A stretch of 64,000 nt of DNA from Cupriavidus necator N-1 (lineage in GTDB: Bacteria; Pseudomonadota; Gammaproteobacteria; Burkholderiales; Burkholderiaceae). This document shows, piece after piece, positions 55,119 to 64,000 of the stretch (its first letter is position 1; each line of letters starts with the position of its first letter). The position numbers were made by a program, and so were the translations under genes. Location of the stretch: assembly GCF_000219215.1 (NCBI RefSeq), contig NC_015723.1, positions 2,294,001 to 2,358,000 of the forward strand, read 5' to 3'. The notes below the pieces were generated by a model that was given only the letters and a program-made list of their open reading frames with translations, did not search any database and was not told the origin of the DNA.

Positions 55119-55839
55119 CCGCCCCGGCCTCATCCGCTTCCGCGTCAGCCGCGGAAGCCTCTTCAAAGCGATAGCCGTGCGAATACACGGAGGTCAGCCG
55201 CACGCCGTTCTCGGGGCGCAGCGCCAGCTTCAGGCGCAGCCGCGAGATATGCGTATCCAGCGTGCGCGAGCCCGCCCCCATGGCGCGGCCCCAGACGGCC
55301 TGCTCCATCACCTCGCGCGCCAGCAGGCGCCCGGTATTGCGGAACAGGAACAGGGCCAGCTCATATTCGCGCGGCGACAGCAGCGCCGGCTCGCCGCCGA
55401 CGGTGATGGTGCGCGCGTGGGTATCGACGGTGTAGTTGCCGCGCCGGATCAGCTCCACTTCCTGCGCGGCCTCGGGGTAGGCGCGGCGCAGCAGCGAGCG
55501 CACGCGGGCGATCAGCTCGCCGGCGCGGATAGGCTTGAGCATGTAGTCGTCGGCGCCCACCGTCAGGCCGTCGACGATATCGGATTCAGCGGTGCGGCTG
55601 GTGACGAACAGGATCGGCGGCATATTGCCGGACTTCTGCCGCACCCAGCTGACCAGCTCATAGCCGCTGGTGCCCGGCAGCTGCCAGTCGACCAGCAACA
55701 GGTCATAGGCGCGCTCGCGCAGCGCGCGCAGCAAGTCCGCACCGTTGGCGAAGGACTCGCACTCGAAGCCGGCTTCGCTCAATATCTGCCGGATCAGTTC
55801 GGCCTGATCCGGATCATCCTCCACGGAGGCAATACGCAT
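55111..55839 (-). CDS. OmpR-family response regulator
   Basis: A 242-residue two-component regulator. The receiver domain has the acidic pair EDD (residues 7-9), phospho-acceptor Asp51 (LLLVDWQLPGTSG), a TS (LFVTSR) switch and Lys in MLKPIRAGEL. The winged helix domain (about 130-225) ends in VYSHGYRFE. A short Ala/Asp/Glu tail follows. It leads the operon with the LysM-FecR and CHASE2 kinase genes. Its target is unknown; the pel operon starts elsewhere, but pelG ends 310 bases away on the same strand. Confidence 0.92.
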   Translation of the reverse strand: MRIASVEDDPDQAELIRQILSEAGFECESFANGADLLRALRERAYDLLLVDWQLPGTSGYELVSWVRQKSGNMPPILFVTSRTAESDIVDGLTVGADDYMLKPIRAGELIARVRSLLRRAYPEAAQEVELIRRGNYTVDTHARTITVGGEPALLSPREYELALFLFRNTGRLLAREVMEQAVWGRAMGAGSRTLDTHISRLRLKLALRPENGVRLTSVYSHGYRFEEASAADAEADEAGADA

Positions 55840-56149
55840 ACCTCTACATCCTTCTGCCAGCTTCCGACTGCAACTGCGGTCTCTGCCACGGCATGTCGAC
55901 GGCTCGGCCGGCAAGTCATTCCTCATATTCACCCCCAGGGGGGCGCGGCCGTCGATCTGATCCGACGGGCCAGGCCGAAGCCCGCCGGCTGCCTCCATGT
56001 TACCCAATCGCGGGCCCATTCGTCGAGATGCCCCGACGAGGGGTGGCGGCGGTAACTGCGCCGATCCCTCCGCGATCGTCTTTCGATCTGCGCCCTCCTT
56101 GCCGCCATCGCGCTGCTCGGGGAGCCGGGCGGCGCGGCCCCGGCAGGAC
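55840..56149. other. Intergenic region between the response regulator and pelG, 310 bases
   Basis: No gene is supported here; short frames look non-coding. It must hold the promoter of the response regulator operon and perhaps the pel 3' end. A short GC stem (GCCGGG with CCCGGC) follows pelG without a T-run, so a terminator is not certain. Confidence 0.5.
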
Positions 56150-57520
56150 CTATTGCAGCATGTAGGTCTCGTACTCCAGCCGGTCCAGCTTGCGGTCCAG
56201 CAGGTACAGCGCCAGCGCCACCACCACCAGCAGCGACACCGCAAATCCGTAGCCGTACCACGCCGGTCCCAGGTGCAGCGTCAGCAGCGTCAGCGCGAAG
56301 TTCAGCACCACGAAGGTCGCGGTCAGCAGCAGCACCTCGCGGCGGCGGTCCAGGTAGAAGTAGATATTGAGCACCCCCAGCAGCACCACCTGCAGGCTGG
56401 CGCCGATCACGTCCACGTACAGCAGCGGCAGGTACAGCTCGGAAATGCCCAGCAGCCGCAGCACCCACACGCCCACCGCAAACAGCAGCAGCGCGGCGAT
56501 GGCCTGCACCTTGACGATCTCGTACAAACCCAGCCGGATGGTCTGGACCATGGTGTTGCGCATGTCCTCGATATGCTCGAGCGAGCTGCCGCCGCGCACC
56601 GCGTTGTAGAACGCGTCGTAGTACTCGACGAAATCGGTCTCGATGCGCACCAGGAACACCGCCATGCCGGGGATGATCGCCAGGTAGGCCAGGAACACCG
56701 GGATGTCGTAGATGATCGACGCATGCAGCGGTCCGATCACCTGCTGCCCCGTGGAGGGCGCGTACCAGAACATGAACTTGTCGATCCAGATACCCAGGTT
56801 GTACAGCAGGCCGATCGCGACCAGGCTGGGGTAGGCATAGCGGCGCTGGAACACCTCGAACGACATGAACTGGCGGCTGGTGTAGTTGCGGTAGATCAGC
56901 GTCACCATGCCGGTCAGCAGGCACAGCTGGCCGGCGGCGAAACCGCCCAGCAGCCCTTCCAGCCCGTGGCCGCGCAGCGCCAGCGCGGCCCCGACCGAGA
57001 TCGCATAGCCCAGCAGGAAGGTCCACACGATGGCCTTGTACTGCTTCATGCTCGACAGGAAGATCGCGGCAATCCAGATATTGCTCAGCACCACGAACCC
57101 CGCCACCATCAGCAGCCGGTACAGCACCGACTGCTCGCCGAAGCTGAACACTGCGCACGCCACGCCGATGCCGCCCGACAGCACCGTCGCCAGCAGCGCC
57201 ACCGCGTGGTAGTTGCTCAGGACCAGGTGGTCGCGCTTCTCGAACAGCCGGTCCGAGGTGAAGCGCGTGAACGCCAGCTGCATCGGCCCGGTCAGGATCA
57301 GGCTGCCGGCGATCAGGTAGGTCACCGACACCTGGAACTGCGTGATCAGCGAGCCCGGCACCACGAAGGGCAGGCTCAGCATGCCGATCAGCAGGATGCC
57401 GACGATCGACAGGATCCACGGCCCGGAGCTGATGATGCCGGCATACGCGTAGGCGCTCAGCATGCCCGACAGGTTGTCCCGCCGCAGCATCTTGCGCAGC
57501 TCGAATCCAATGCCAGCCAT
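56150..57520 (-). CDS. pelG: Pel polysaccharide inner-membrane transporter PelG
   Basis: A 456-residue polytopic protein with about 12 hydrophobic segments, of the polysaccharide transporter (Wzx-like/MOP) superfamily. It is the Pel exporter subunit. The start MAGIGFELRKMLRRDNLSG is the PelG signature, and SGPWILSIVGILL follows in helix 1. GGAGGAG is seven bases before the ATG. It is the last gene of the pel operon and follows pelF with only two bases between stop and start. Confidence 0.93.
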   Translation of the reverse strand: MAGIGFELRKMLRRDNLSGMLSAYAYAGIISSGPWILSIVGILLIGMLSLPFVVPGSLITQFQVSVTYLIAGSLILTGPMQLAFTRFTSDRLFEKRDHLVLSNYHAVALLATVLSGGIGVACAVFSFGEQSVLYRLLMVAGFVVLSNIWIAAIFLSSMKQYKAIVWTFLLGYAISVGAALALRGHGLEGLLGGFAAGQLCLLTGMVTLIYRNYTSRQFMSFEVFQRRYAYPSLVAIGLLYNLGIWIDKFMFWYAPSTGQQVIGPLHASIIYDIPVFLAYLAIIPGMAVFLVRIETDFVEYYDAFYNAVRGGSSLEHIEDMRNTMVQTIRLGLYEIVKVQAIAALLLFAVGVWVLRLLGISELYLPLLYVDVIGASLQVVLLGVLNIYFYLDRRREVLLLTATFVVLNFALTLLTLHLGPAWYGYGFAVSLLVVVALALYLLDRKLDRLEYETYMLQ

Positions 57521-57522
57521 GC

Positions 57523-59121
57523 TCAGGCTCCTCCGTGGACCGGGCAGCGCGCGGGGTTGCCGCCGCCCTGCCGCTCAGGTCCGCCATGCCCGGCGCCGTC
57601 TGGTTGCGCCATCAGCCGTTGATACAGTTCGCGGTAGCTGCCCACCATGCGGTCCTGGGTGTAGTAGCGCTCCACGCGCGCCACGCCGGCGGCCTGCGCC
57701 GCCTGCCAGCGCGCCGGGTCCTGCAGCAGCCCTAACGCCGCCGCGGCCAGTGCCGCAGGGTCGGCAATGCGCACCACCTCGCCGGCCGAGCCCAGCGCGG
57801 CATCCTCGCCGGGCAGGCCGAACAGCAGCTCGCGGCACGAGCCCACGTCGGTGGTCACGCACGGCACGCCGGCGGCAAAGCCTTCCAGCACCACCAGCGG
57901 CAGCGCCTCGCTGATCGAGCTCAGCACCAGCACGCCCACCTGCGGCAGCAGCGCGTCGATGCGCTGGAAGCCCAGGAACTTGACCTTCTGCCCCAGGCCC
58001 AGGCTTTCGGCCAGGCTGCGGCATTCGCGCGCGTAGTCGGGATCCTCGTCCTCGGGCCCGGCGATCCAGCCTTCTGCATCGGGGTACTCGCGCACCACCG
58101 TCAGCATGGCGCGGATAAAGGTCTTGACGTCCTTGATCGGCACCACCCGGCCGATCAGGCACAGCACCGGCGGCACGCCCGGCTTGCGGCGCGCGCGCAG
58201 CGGCGCCAGGCGCGGCAGGTCGATGCCGTTGGGGATGCTGCGCGTGCGCGCCTCAGGGGCGCCGTCCTGCACCTGGCGGCGGCGGTTGCCCTCGTACAGC
58301 GCGACGATGTCGTCGCCGGCGTCGTAGCAGACCCGGCCAATGGTCTCGAAGAAGCGCACCCACAGTTCGCGGAAGTAGCTGATCTGGGAGATGTCGCGTT
58401 CGAACACATTGCGGTTGTCGCGGATCCACTGGCTCTGGAACAGGTCGATCTTGCGTTCCTTGGTGTAGATGCCGTGCTCCGACACCAGCAGCGGGCGCTG
58501 GTTGCGGTGGCGCAGCAGCGCCCCGAGAAAGCCCGCATAGCCGGTGGAAACCGTGTGGTAGACGCGCGCCGGGATCAGGTTGTCGGCAATGCGCACCAGC
58601 TGCCACAGCGGCTTGTGCATAATGCGCACGGTCCAGAAATAGTCCGTGAACGACGGGTCCGTGCAGAAGCGCCGGTATTGCTCGGTGATGGTCTGCCAGG
58701 CGCGGCGGCTGTACAGGAAGGCGTCCTCGCCCAGCGCCCCGCCCTCGCGCAGCGTCGGCATCAGCTCGCGGATCATGGCGCCGGCCTCGGCCTCGCGGCC
58801 CGGGTCGCGCAGCAGCTCGTGCAGGCGGTCCGAGGCGTCGAACGCCCTGGCATCGCCGGTGCTGCCCTGGACCAGCGGCGGCGGCGGAAAGTCGTACAGG
58901 TAGTGCGTTTCCAGGTGCACCACGTTGGGCGGCAACTGGTAGGCCATGTCGCCATAGTCCTCGCGCCGGCTGCCGATAAAGACGATGCCGAAGCGCAGGT
59001 CCGGGAACGCGCGGATCATCTGGTTGACCCAGCTCGACACCCCTCCGCTCACATACGGGAAGGTGCCTTCGAGCAGCAGCATGACGTCGGCCGACGTCCC
59101 TTTCATCAAGATCTCGCTCAT
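57523..59121 (-). CDS. pelF: Pel glycosyltransferase PelF
   Basis: A 532-residue cytoplasmic GT4-family glycosyltransferase that builds the Pel chain from a UDP-sugar. The start has ADVMLLLEGTFPYVSGGVSSW, typical of PelF, and the C-terminal GT-B domain has LCLIGRVVPIKDVKTFI, WIAGPEDEDPDYA, and the E-x7-E region SSISEALPLVVLEGFA. ATGA overlap with pelE upstream. The end is a low-complexity Gly-rich tail. Confidence 0.93.
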   Translation of the reverse strand: MSEILMKGTSADVMLLLEGTFPYVSGGVSSWVNQMIRAFPDLRFGIVFIGSRREDYGDMAYQLPPNVVHLETHYLYDFPPPPLVQGSTGDARAFDASDRLHELLRDPGREAEAGAMIRELMPTLREGGALGEDAFLYSRRAWQTITEQYRRFCTDPSFTDYFWTVRIMHKPLWQLVRIADNLIPARVYHTVSTGYAGFLGALLRHRNQRPLLVSEHGIYTKERKIDLFQSQWIRDNRNVFERDISQISYFRELWVRFFETIGRVCYDAGDDIVALYEGNRRRQVQDGAPEARTRSIPNGIDLPRLAPLRARRKPGVPPVLCLIGRVVPIKDVKTFIRAMLTVVREYPDAEGWIAGPEDEDPDYARECRSLAESLGLGQKVKFLGFQRIDALLPQVGVLVLSSISEALPLVVLEGFAAGVPCVTTDVGSCRELLFGLPGEDAALGSAGEVVRIADPAALAAAALGLLQDPARWQAAQAAGVARVERYYTQDRMVGSYRELYQRLMAQPDGAGHGGPERQGGGNPARCPVHGGA

Positions 59122-60104
59122 GATTGCCAGTACCGCAGCAGGGGCCGCACCAGCGGGAGCGGCGAGGGGCTGTCAAACGATGCCATCAGCTGGCGCACCG
59201 CGGCGTAGTCGCGTTCCAGGTAGGCGGCTTCGGCCAGGTGCGGCAGCACGCGCTCGCGCGCGAAGCCGAGGGATTCGGCGCGCTGCAGCCAGTCGCGCGC
59301 CTCGCGCGGGGCATTGCGCGCCAGCGCCAGGCGCCCGCGCATGTACCACAGCGAGGCATTGCTGTCGTCGTACTCCAGCGCCGCGCTGGCGTAGCGCTCG
59401 ACCTGGCTGGCGGTGTAGCGGTAGACGTCGCCCTGCACCAGGTTCTGGTAGATCAGTTCCCAGTACAGGTCGGCCAGCCGCTTGCTGATCTCGGCGCGCT
59501 CGCTGGCGCTGTTGGCGCTCTCCAGCCGCGGCAGCTCGGCCAAAATCTGCTGGGTCAGCTGCTTCTCGGCGCCATCCAGCATGCCGTAGGCCAGCAGCCG
59601 CACGTCGTCGACGCTGTCGGCCAGCAGTTCGCGCAGCACCGGGCTGGCGGTGCGCGCCGGCATCGACTGCATCGCCACCAGCGCGGTCATGCGCTCGGGC
59701 AGCGGCGCGCGCGCATTGCCCAGCTGCGCACGCAGGCGCGCGCCGCCGCCGTGGGTGACGCGCGACATCAGGTGCGTGACGAACTCGGGCAAGCCCACGG
59801 TGCCGATGCCGCTGGTGTCCACGCGCCGCGGGAACAGCTTCGAGAACAGGTAGCTGCCCAGGCACACCAGCGCGCCGCCCAGCGGCACGAAGAAGCAGAA
59901 CAGCGCGAGAAAGCCATAGCTCCACGCGAACGGCACGCGAAAGCGCCGCGGCAGCAGGCGCCACAGCAGCAGCGCCGTCAGCGCGGCAGCCGCCGCCTGC
60001 ATGCCGAAGAAGGCCAGCAGCAGCGCAGTGCTGTTGCCGGCGCGCGCCAGCAGCGCCAGCGCGGCGATCTGGGCGGCGAGCCCGCTGGCGCCGAGCTTAA
60101 ACAT
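59118..60104 (-). CDS. pelE: Pel membrane TPR protein PelE
   Basis: A 328-residue protein with two or three N-terminal hydrophobic segments (about residues 5-85) and a cytoplasmic helical repeat (TPR) domain after about residue 140 (SLWYMRGRLALARNAPREA, ESLGFARERVLPHLAEAAYL). PelE joins PelD, PelF and PelG in the inner-membrane synthase complex. It overlaps the pelD end by eight bases and the pelF start by four. Its sequence varies more than other Pel proteins, so the call rests partly on order. Confidence 0.88.
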   Translation of the reverse strand: MFKLGASGLAAQIAALALLARAGNSTALLLAFFGMQAAAAALTALLLWRLLPRRFRVPFAWSYGFLALFCFFVPLGGALVCLGSYLFSKLFPRRVDTSGIGTVGLPEFVTHLMSRVTHGGGARLRAQLGNARAPLPERMTALVAMQSMPARTASPVLRELLADSVDDVRLLAYGMLDGAEKQLTQQILAELPRLESANSASERAEISKRLADLYWELIYQNLVQGDVYRYTASQVERYASAALEYDDSNASLWYMRGRLALARNAPREARDWLQRAESLGFARERVLPHLAEAAYLERDYAAVRQLMASFDSPSPLPLVRPLLRYWQS

Positions 60105-61536
60105 GGGGCGCTTCCCCGGCCGGCAGCGTGGCGGGGGCGATCGCGCCATCGACCTGGGCCCGGCGCAGCAGCTTGACCAGCGCGTCTTCCGAGCCGGCGC
60201 CGGGCACCGCCAGCGTATAGACGCCGATGCCCGCACTTGTGAAGTCGGTGCCGAACTGCGCGCGCAGCATGTCTTCGATGCGCACCAGGTAGGCCGCCAC
60301 CGCCTGCGCATCGGACAGCGGCATCAGCGTCAGCATGGCACGGTGATGGGCGTTGACCACCGGCCACGCCACATCCAGCGCGCGCCGGCTGCGCACCACC
60401 TGCTCGAACAGCGCATCGCGCTCCGGATCCGCGTCGAACACCAGCGCCACCACCGAGCTTTCGATGCCGGTCTCGCGCCGCAGCCGCGACAGCCGCGCAT
60501 AGTCCAGCGCAAACGGGTACGGGCAGGCCGGCAGCGCCGCCTGGATGGTGCGGGTGGCGCCGGCGTGCTCCACGCCGTCGGCGTAGTAGCCCAGCAGCAC
60601 CATCAGCATCTGCAGGTTCTCGTAGGTCAGCGACAGGAACGGCATGCGCTCGACCACCAGCAGGCCGATCAGGTGGTCGGAGCCGGCCAGCACCGGCGCC
60701 ACCGCCACGTAGCGCGTCTGCGCGCCATGCTGCAGGCCGTCGGCGCGCAGGTGCGCCAGCTGGCGCGTGTCCAGGCAGTGGCGCACCAGCGGGTCGGTGG
60801 TATCGAGCGTGAATTCCGGGCCGACGCTGGCGACAGGGGCACCGTCCACGTGCTCGCCATCGCAGGCATAGAGCGCGGCTGCCTCGAGCTGGCAGGCCTG
60901 CGCCACCACCTGCAGCATCGGTTGCGCGCCGGCCAGCACCTGGCCGGTGCGTGCCGCCTCGTCCAGCGCCACGCTGCGCAGCTGCGACAGCGTGTCGCGC
61001 AGCGTGGTGGGCCGCGCCAGCAGGTCGTTCTCCAGCCGCGCATGCGAGATGCGCAGCAGGTAGTGGTTCTTGGTCAGTGCCGCCAGGCGTTCGTCCAGGT
61101 AGCGGTTCACGGCGCGGGCACGCGCCAGGCGCGTGCCCCAGATATCGCCGAACTGCCCGGCCACCAGCACCAGCAGCAGCCCGCCGAGGAAGAACAGGCG
61201 CGGGAAAGGCCCTGCCATCACGCCGGTCTGCTGGTAGAAGTACCAGCCGCCCAGCAGCATCAGCACGCTGCCCACGCCGATCAGCGTGCCGTAGCGCAGC
61301 GCCAGGATCACCGGCAGCAGCCAGGCCCACGGAAAGCCCATGCCGAGCAGCAGCGGGTTCTGCGGCAGCGCCAGCCACGCCAGCCCCATTGCCGCCAGCA
61401 TGGCCACCACCAGTTCCACCACGGCCGCGCGCCCGCTGACCGCCGGCGCCAGCAGGCGCGCATAGCGCCCACCCAGGCCGATGCCCTGTCCTTGCCGCGC
61501 GCGATATGTCTTGTCAGCCGTATTGGCCACGCTCAT
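60097..61536 (-). CDS. pelD: c-di-GMP receptor PelD
   Basis: A 479-residue inner-membrane protein: four helices (about residues 40-130), a coiled region, a GAF domain (about 185-325) and a degenerate GGDEF domain (about 335-465). The c-di-GMP inhibitory-site motif RxxD is Arg385-Ala-Leu-Asp388, the counterpart of the P. aeruginosa R-x-x-D that binds c-di-GMP; no GGDEF active-site motif is present. It activates Pel synthesis post-translationally. A purine-rich AAGGGG lies directly before its ATG. Confidence 0.92.
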   Translation of the reverse strand: MSVANTADKTYRARQGQGIGLGGRYARLLAPAVSGRAAVVELVVAMLAAMGLAWLALPQNPLLLGMGFPWAWLLPVILALRYGTLIGVGSVLMLLGGWYFYQQTGVMAGPFPRLFFLGGLLLVLVAGQFGDIWGTRLARARAVNRYLDERLAALTKNHYLLRISHARLENDLLARPTTLRDTLSQLRSVALDEAARTGQVLAGAQPMLQVVAQACQLEAAALYACDGEHVDGAPVASVGPEFTLDTTDPLVRHCLDTRQLAHLRADGLQHGAQTRYVAVAPVLAGSDHLIGLLVVERMPFLSLTYENLQMLMVLLGYYADGVEHAGATRTIQAALPACPYPFALDYARLSRLRRETGIESSVVALVFDADPERDALFEQVVRSRRALDVAWPVVNAHHRAMLTLMPLSDAQAVAAYLVRIEDMLRAQFGTDFTSAGIGVYTLAVPGAGSEDALVKLLRRAQVDGAIAPATLPAGEAPHV

Positions 61537-61602
61537 CCCCTTGCTTCAACCATTCCATCGCCGCATCGGTGTGCAGCCTCGTCCTGATGGCTTGCCGCCG
61601 CC

Positions 61603-62169
61603 TCAGCCCTGCATCAGCGGCGCCAGCAGGCGGCGCAGCAGCTTCTGCGCGGTACCCGACAGCGACGCGCGGCTCCAGCCGCTGTCGCTGCCGGTGGCCG
61701 ACCACACCACTTCACCGCTGGCCACGTCCAGCAGCTGCAGCGAGATGCCGACCGCGGGCTCGCCGTCCACGCCCACCTTGTAGCGCCATTCCTGCACCGC
61801 GCCGGTCAGCGCGTAGCGGGCCTTCTCGGCACGCGCCCATTCCAGCGCCTTGCCCACGGCCTCGCGCTCGGCCGGCTCGAACAGCGTTTCCGGATTGAGG
61901 CTGGCCGGATAGCGCTTCAGGCTGGCCACGCCGCCGGTCTTCAGCAGGCTCTCGGCAATCGCCTCGGCGCGCAGGCCGGCCTGCGGCGTCTCGGTGTAGT
62001 TCACGATCGGCAGCACCGCGATGGTCTCGCCGCGGGCCAGCGCCGGCGCGCGGCCGACATCCGTCACCGCGCAACCCGCCAGCCACAGTGCCGCGCCCAG
62101 CGCGCCGCACCATGCCGCCAGCCGCCTGGCCACCGTCTTGCCCGTCACTGCCGTGGTTTGCTTGTTCAT
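61603..62169 (-). CDS. pelC: Pel outer-membrane lipoprotein PelC
   Basis: A 188-residue lipoprotein (LAGC lipobox near residue 33) that forms a ring at the outer membrane and guides Pel into PelB. The mature part has ETIAVLPIVNYTETPQAGLRA and KARYALTGAVQEWRYKVG, with a C-terminal region rich in Ser/Thr and Trp. Three in-frame ATGs are close together (62187, 62175 and 62169); AAGGGG fits 62169 best at six bases. Confidence 0.9.
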   Translation of the reverse strand: MNKQTTAVTGKTVARRLAAWCGALGAALWLAGCAVTDVGRAPALARGETIAVLPIVNYTETPQAGLRAEAIAESLLKTGGVASLKRYPASLNPETLFEPAEREAVGKALEWARAEKARYALTGAVQEWRYKVGVDGEPAVGISLQLLDVASGEVVWSATGSDSGWSRASLSGTAQKLLRRLLAPLMQG

Positions 62170-62228
62170 CTTCATCCCCTTTTCCATGTCCTGTTGTTAC
62201 CCGATCCGTGCCATCCGCTGCCGCCGGC

Positions 62229-64000
62229 TCAGTACAGCCAGCGATAGCGCATTCCCAGTTCCGTCAGCGGCTTGCCACCGTTGCGCGCCGCGGTCTCATG
62301 CGAGATATACAGCGCCAGGTGGTCGTTGCCGAACACCGATCCGGCCAGCCCGCCCTGCACGCGGAAGTTCTGCCGTGCGCGCGTGTCGCGCAGCAGCCCC
62401 ACTTCACCGAACGGCCGCCACTTGCGTGTGTACTCATCCAGCAGCTCAGTGCCGAAGCCGAACAGCACGCCGGCCTGCGTAAAGCCCTGCGGCATGTAGA
62501 ACGCCGGCGTGGCTTCGTCGCCGACCGGCACCAGCGACGCCATGCGCGGCGTCAGGCTGCCGCCGTTGGCGCTGTAGTTGGCATGCGTGCCGACCACACG
62601 CACGGTGTAGTCCGGATACGAGGTGCGGATCCTGTAGCCGGCCTCGACGTCATAGACCATGCCATGCCCCAGCGCGCTGCGGTCCTGCCCGCGGAAGCTG
62701 CTGTACTCGATGCGCGCGCCGACGAACTCGCGCAGGCTGAAGCGCCAGGTTGCGCCCAGCCCCACCACGTCCTTGGCCCCGCCCACGCGCAGCGGCGCCG
62801 ATTCATCGGCCGGCTGGTTCAGCCCGGCCAGGGTGCTGAACTGCAGCCGACCCTGCTGGTTCCACTCGCCGAAGAAGCGCGCGGTCGCCATCGTGTCCAG
62901 TCCCTCGCGGTAGCCTGCAGTGGCACGCCAGCGCTTGCTGTTGTCGCGATAACCCAGCGACAGGTCGGCGCGCCGGTCGGACGACGGCACGTTCACCAGC
63001 TGCTGGGGGTCGGTGCTGCGCTGGTCGCGCCAGGTGCCGCGCAGGTTCAGGTCATACCCGTCCCACAGGCGCACGCCACCCGCGAGGCTGCCTTCGGTAT
63101 ATTCCAGCGGCTTCTGGTGCATGAAGCTCACGCGCGGCTCGATCGCCTGGGCGTTGTAGAGCAGCGTCTCCTGCAAGGTGTCCTGCAGCGTGTCGTCGGA
63201 ACGGGCCCGCTCCTGGGTCTCGAAGGCCAGCGTCTGCGCGGCGCCGATGCGGTTCAGTTGCTGGTTGGCCTCGATCTGGTTGGCCACCGGCACGCGGCCG
63301 GCCTGGCGCTCCAGGATGCGGTCCAGGCTGTTCATGTCCTGCTGGTCCAGCGCTATCGCCACCTCGGCATAGGCCGGGCGCTGCAGCCGGTTGACATACT
63401 GGCGGGCCAGCCAGCCGCGCGCCAGTTCGTTGGATTCCGCGGACATCGCCCAGGCCAAAGCGGCATCGCGACCGGCCGCGGACAGCGCGGCATCGCGGCG
63501 GGCCGCGTTGCGCACGACCTCCGCGGGCGCAGTTGCCGCCTCATGCAGCGGCGGCAGCCCGGCCACCTCGCCCAACTGCGACGGCGCGCCCGCCATCGGC
63601 AGCGCCAGTTCGCGCGCCGCGGTGGAAGCGCGGTCCGCGCGCAGCATCTGGATCACCAGCGCGCGCGAGACATCGCCCGAGGCAAAGATCTGCCCCAGCG
63701 CCACGGTCTGGCGGCGCAGGTCCGCGCGCGAAGGCGCGCCGGACTCGTTCTCGTACTCCTCGTCGCCGTCGGTGTTGTCGGGCCTCAGCCTGGCATAGCG
63801 CACCCCGCCCTGGGACCAGCCGTGGTGCAGGTCGATCCAGGCCTGGCGGCGCACGCGCCAGGCCATGTCGGTCTGGCCGATGGTTTCATAGGCATCGGCC
63901 ATCAGGCTGAGCCAGAGCGGATCGGCGCTCTTGCCGTCATTGAGCCTGCGCAGGTAGTGCATGGCCGCGCGCCCGTCCTGGAAGCGCATATGGCCCGCGG
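62229..64000 (-). CDS. pelB: Pel outer-membrane porin PelB (3' part)
   Basis: The C-terminal part of PelB, about 590 residues before the window edge; whole PelB proteins are about twice this length or more. The N-terminal piece seen here is helical TPR-like sequence (LWLSLMADAYETIGQTDMAWRV and several repeats to about residue 280), and the last 300 residues are an alternating beta-barrel pattern with many aromatic ends (for example GVRLWDGYDLNLRGTW), closing in MRYRWLY. It carries Pel polymer through the outer membrane. The frame is open to base 64000 with no break. Confidence 0.9.
   Translation of the reverse strand, partial: AGHMRFQDGRAAMHYLRRLNDGKSADPLWLSLMADAYETIGQTDMAWRVRRQAWIDLHHGWSQGGVRYARLRPDNTDGDEEYENESGAPSRADLRRQTVALGQIFASGDVSRALVIQMLRADRASTAARELALPMAGAPSQLGEVAGLPPLHEAATAPAEVVRNAARRDAALSAAGRDAALAWAMSAESNELARGWLARQYVNRLQRPAYAEVAIALDQQDMNSLDRILERQAGRVPVANQIEANQQLNRIGAAQTLAFETQERARSDDTLQDTLQETLLYNAQAIEPRVSFMHQKPLEYTEGSLAGGVRLWDGYDLNLRGTWRDQRSTDPQQLVNVPSSDRRADLSLGYRDNSKRWRATAGYREGLDTMATARFFGEWNQQGRLQFSTLAGLNQPADESAPLRVGGAKDVVGLGATWRFSLREFVGARIEYSSFRGQDRSALGHGMVYDVEAGYRIRTSYPDYTVRVVGTHANYSANGGSLTPRMASLVPVGDEATPAFYMPQGFTQAGVLFGFGTELLDEYTRKWRPFGEVGLLRDTRARQNFRVQGGLAGSVFGNDHLALYISHETAARNGGKPLTELGMRYRWLY

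Overview
The window is high-GC DNA from a Burkholderiaceae-type beta-proteobacterium, most likely Cupriavidus or Ralstonia. The basis is several orphan Bug/TctC binding proteins, many LysR regulators, a CopABCD/CopRS copper locus, a hopanoid (hpn) cluster with linked ispH, and a pel exopolysaccharide operon. No rRNA, tRNA, CRISPR array or intact mobile element was seen. Genes are tightly packed and mostly on clear operon strands. LAYOUT: 1-3.9 kb is the end of a phthalate-type catabolic operon: a nadC-like gene (3' part), phthalate dioxygenase reductase, a Gfo/Idh dihydrodiol dehydrogenase and a Bug binding protein. 4.2-7.6 kb is one large zinc-ribbon/adenylate cyclase/AAA/TPR regulator. 7.7-14.4 kb is a redox block: MoaF-like protein, old yellow enzyme, DkgB, an unrelated aldo/keto reductase and three LysR regulators, two of them divergent from their likely targets. 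14.4-24.2 kb is a divergent catabolic island. Its minus arm holds enoyl-CoA hydratase, CaiB-type CoA transferase, Bug protein, amidohydrolase and hotdog thioesterase. Its plus arm holds Fe-alcohol dehydrogenase, TRAP DctP, a paralogous amidohydrolase and TRAP DctQM. The plus arm ends in a broken lldD-type gene. 24.4-25.5 kb is a scarred patch: an exported PPC-domain protein flanked by decayed coding fragments, one resembling TnsA. An amino-acid permease follows. 27-41.3 kb is hopanoid biosynthesis and transport: a diiron ferritin-like protein, hpnB, hpnA, ispH, hpnH, hpnI, hpnJ, hpnK, hpnL, hpnM (mlaC-like), hpnN and mlaA. 41.3-44.3 kb holds an FKBP isomerase, a TTC38-like TPR protein and two small DUF proteins. 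44.3-50.8 kb is copper resistance: copD, copC, copB and copA on the minus strand, divergent from copRS. 51-55.8 kb is a minus-strand operon of response regulator, LysM-FecR periplasmic protein and CHASE2 histidine kinase. 56.1-64 kb is pelBCDEFG on the minus strand, with pelB cut by the window edge and pelA not seen. HOW THEY WORK TOGETHER: much of the right half concerns the envelope. Hopanoids are made and moved to the outer membrane by HpnN with MlaA/HpnM-type partners. Periplasmic copper is handled by the Cop proteins, a LysM-FecR/CHASE2 system probably monitors the cell wall or periplasm, and Pel forms the biofilm matrix under c-di-GMP control through PelD. The left half is substrate-specific catabolism with dedicated uptake systems. 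The most notable points are the diiron protein at the head of the hopanoid cluster, an apparent CTG start for hpnK, the LysM-FecR/CHASE2 three-gene system beside pel, the ophE-like nadC paralogue, and the transposition scar around 24.2-25.4 kb.
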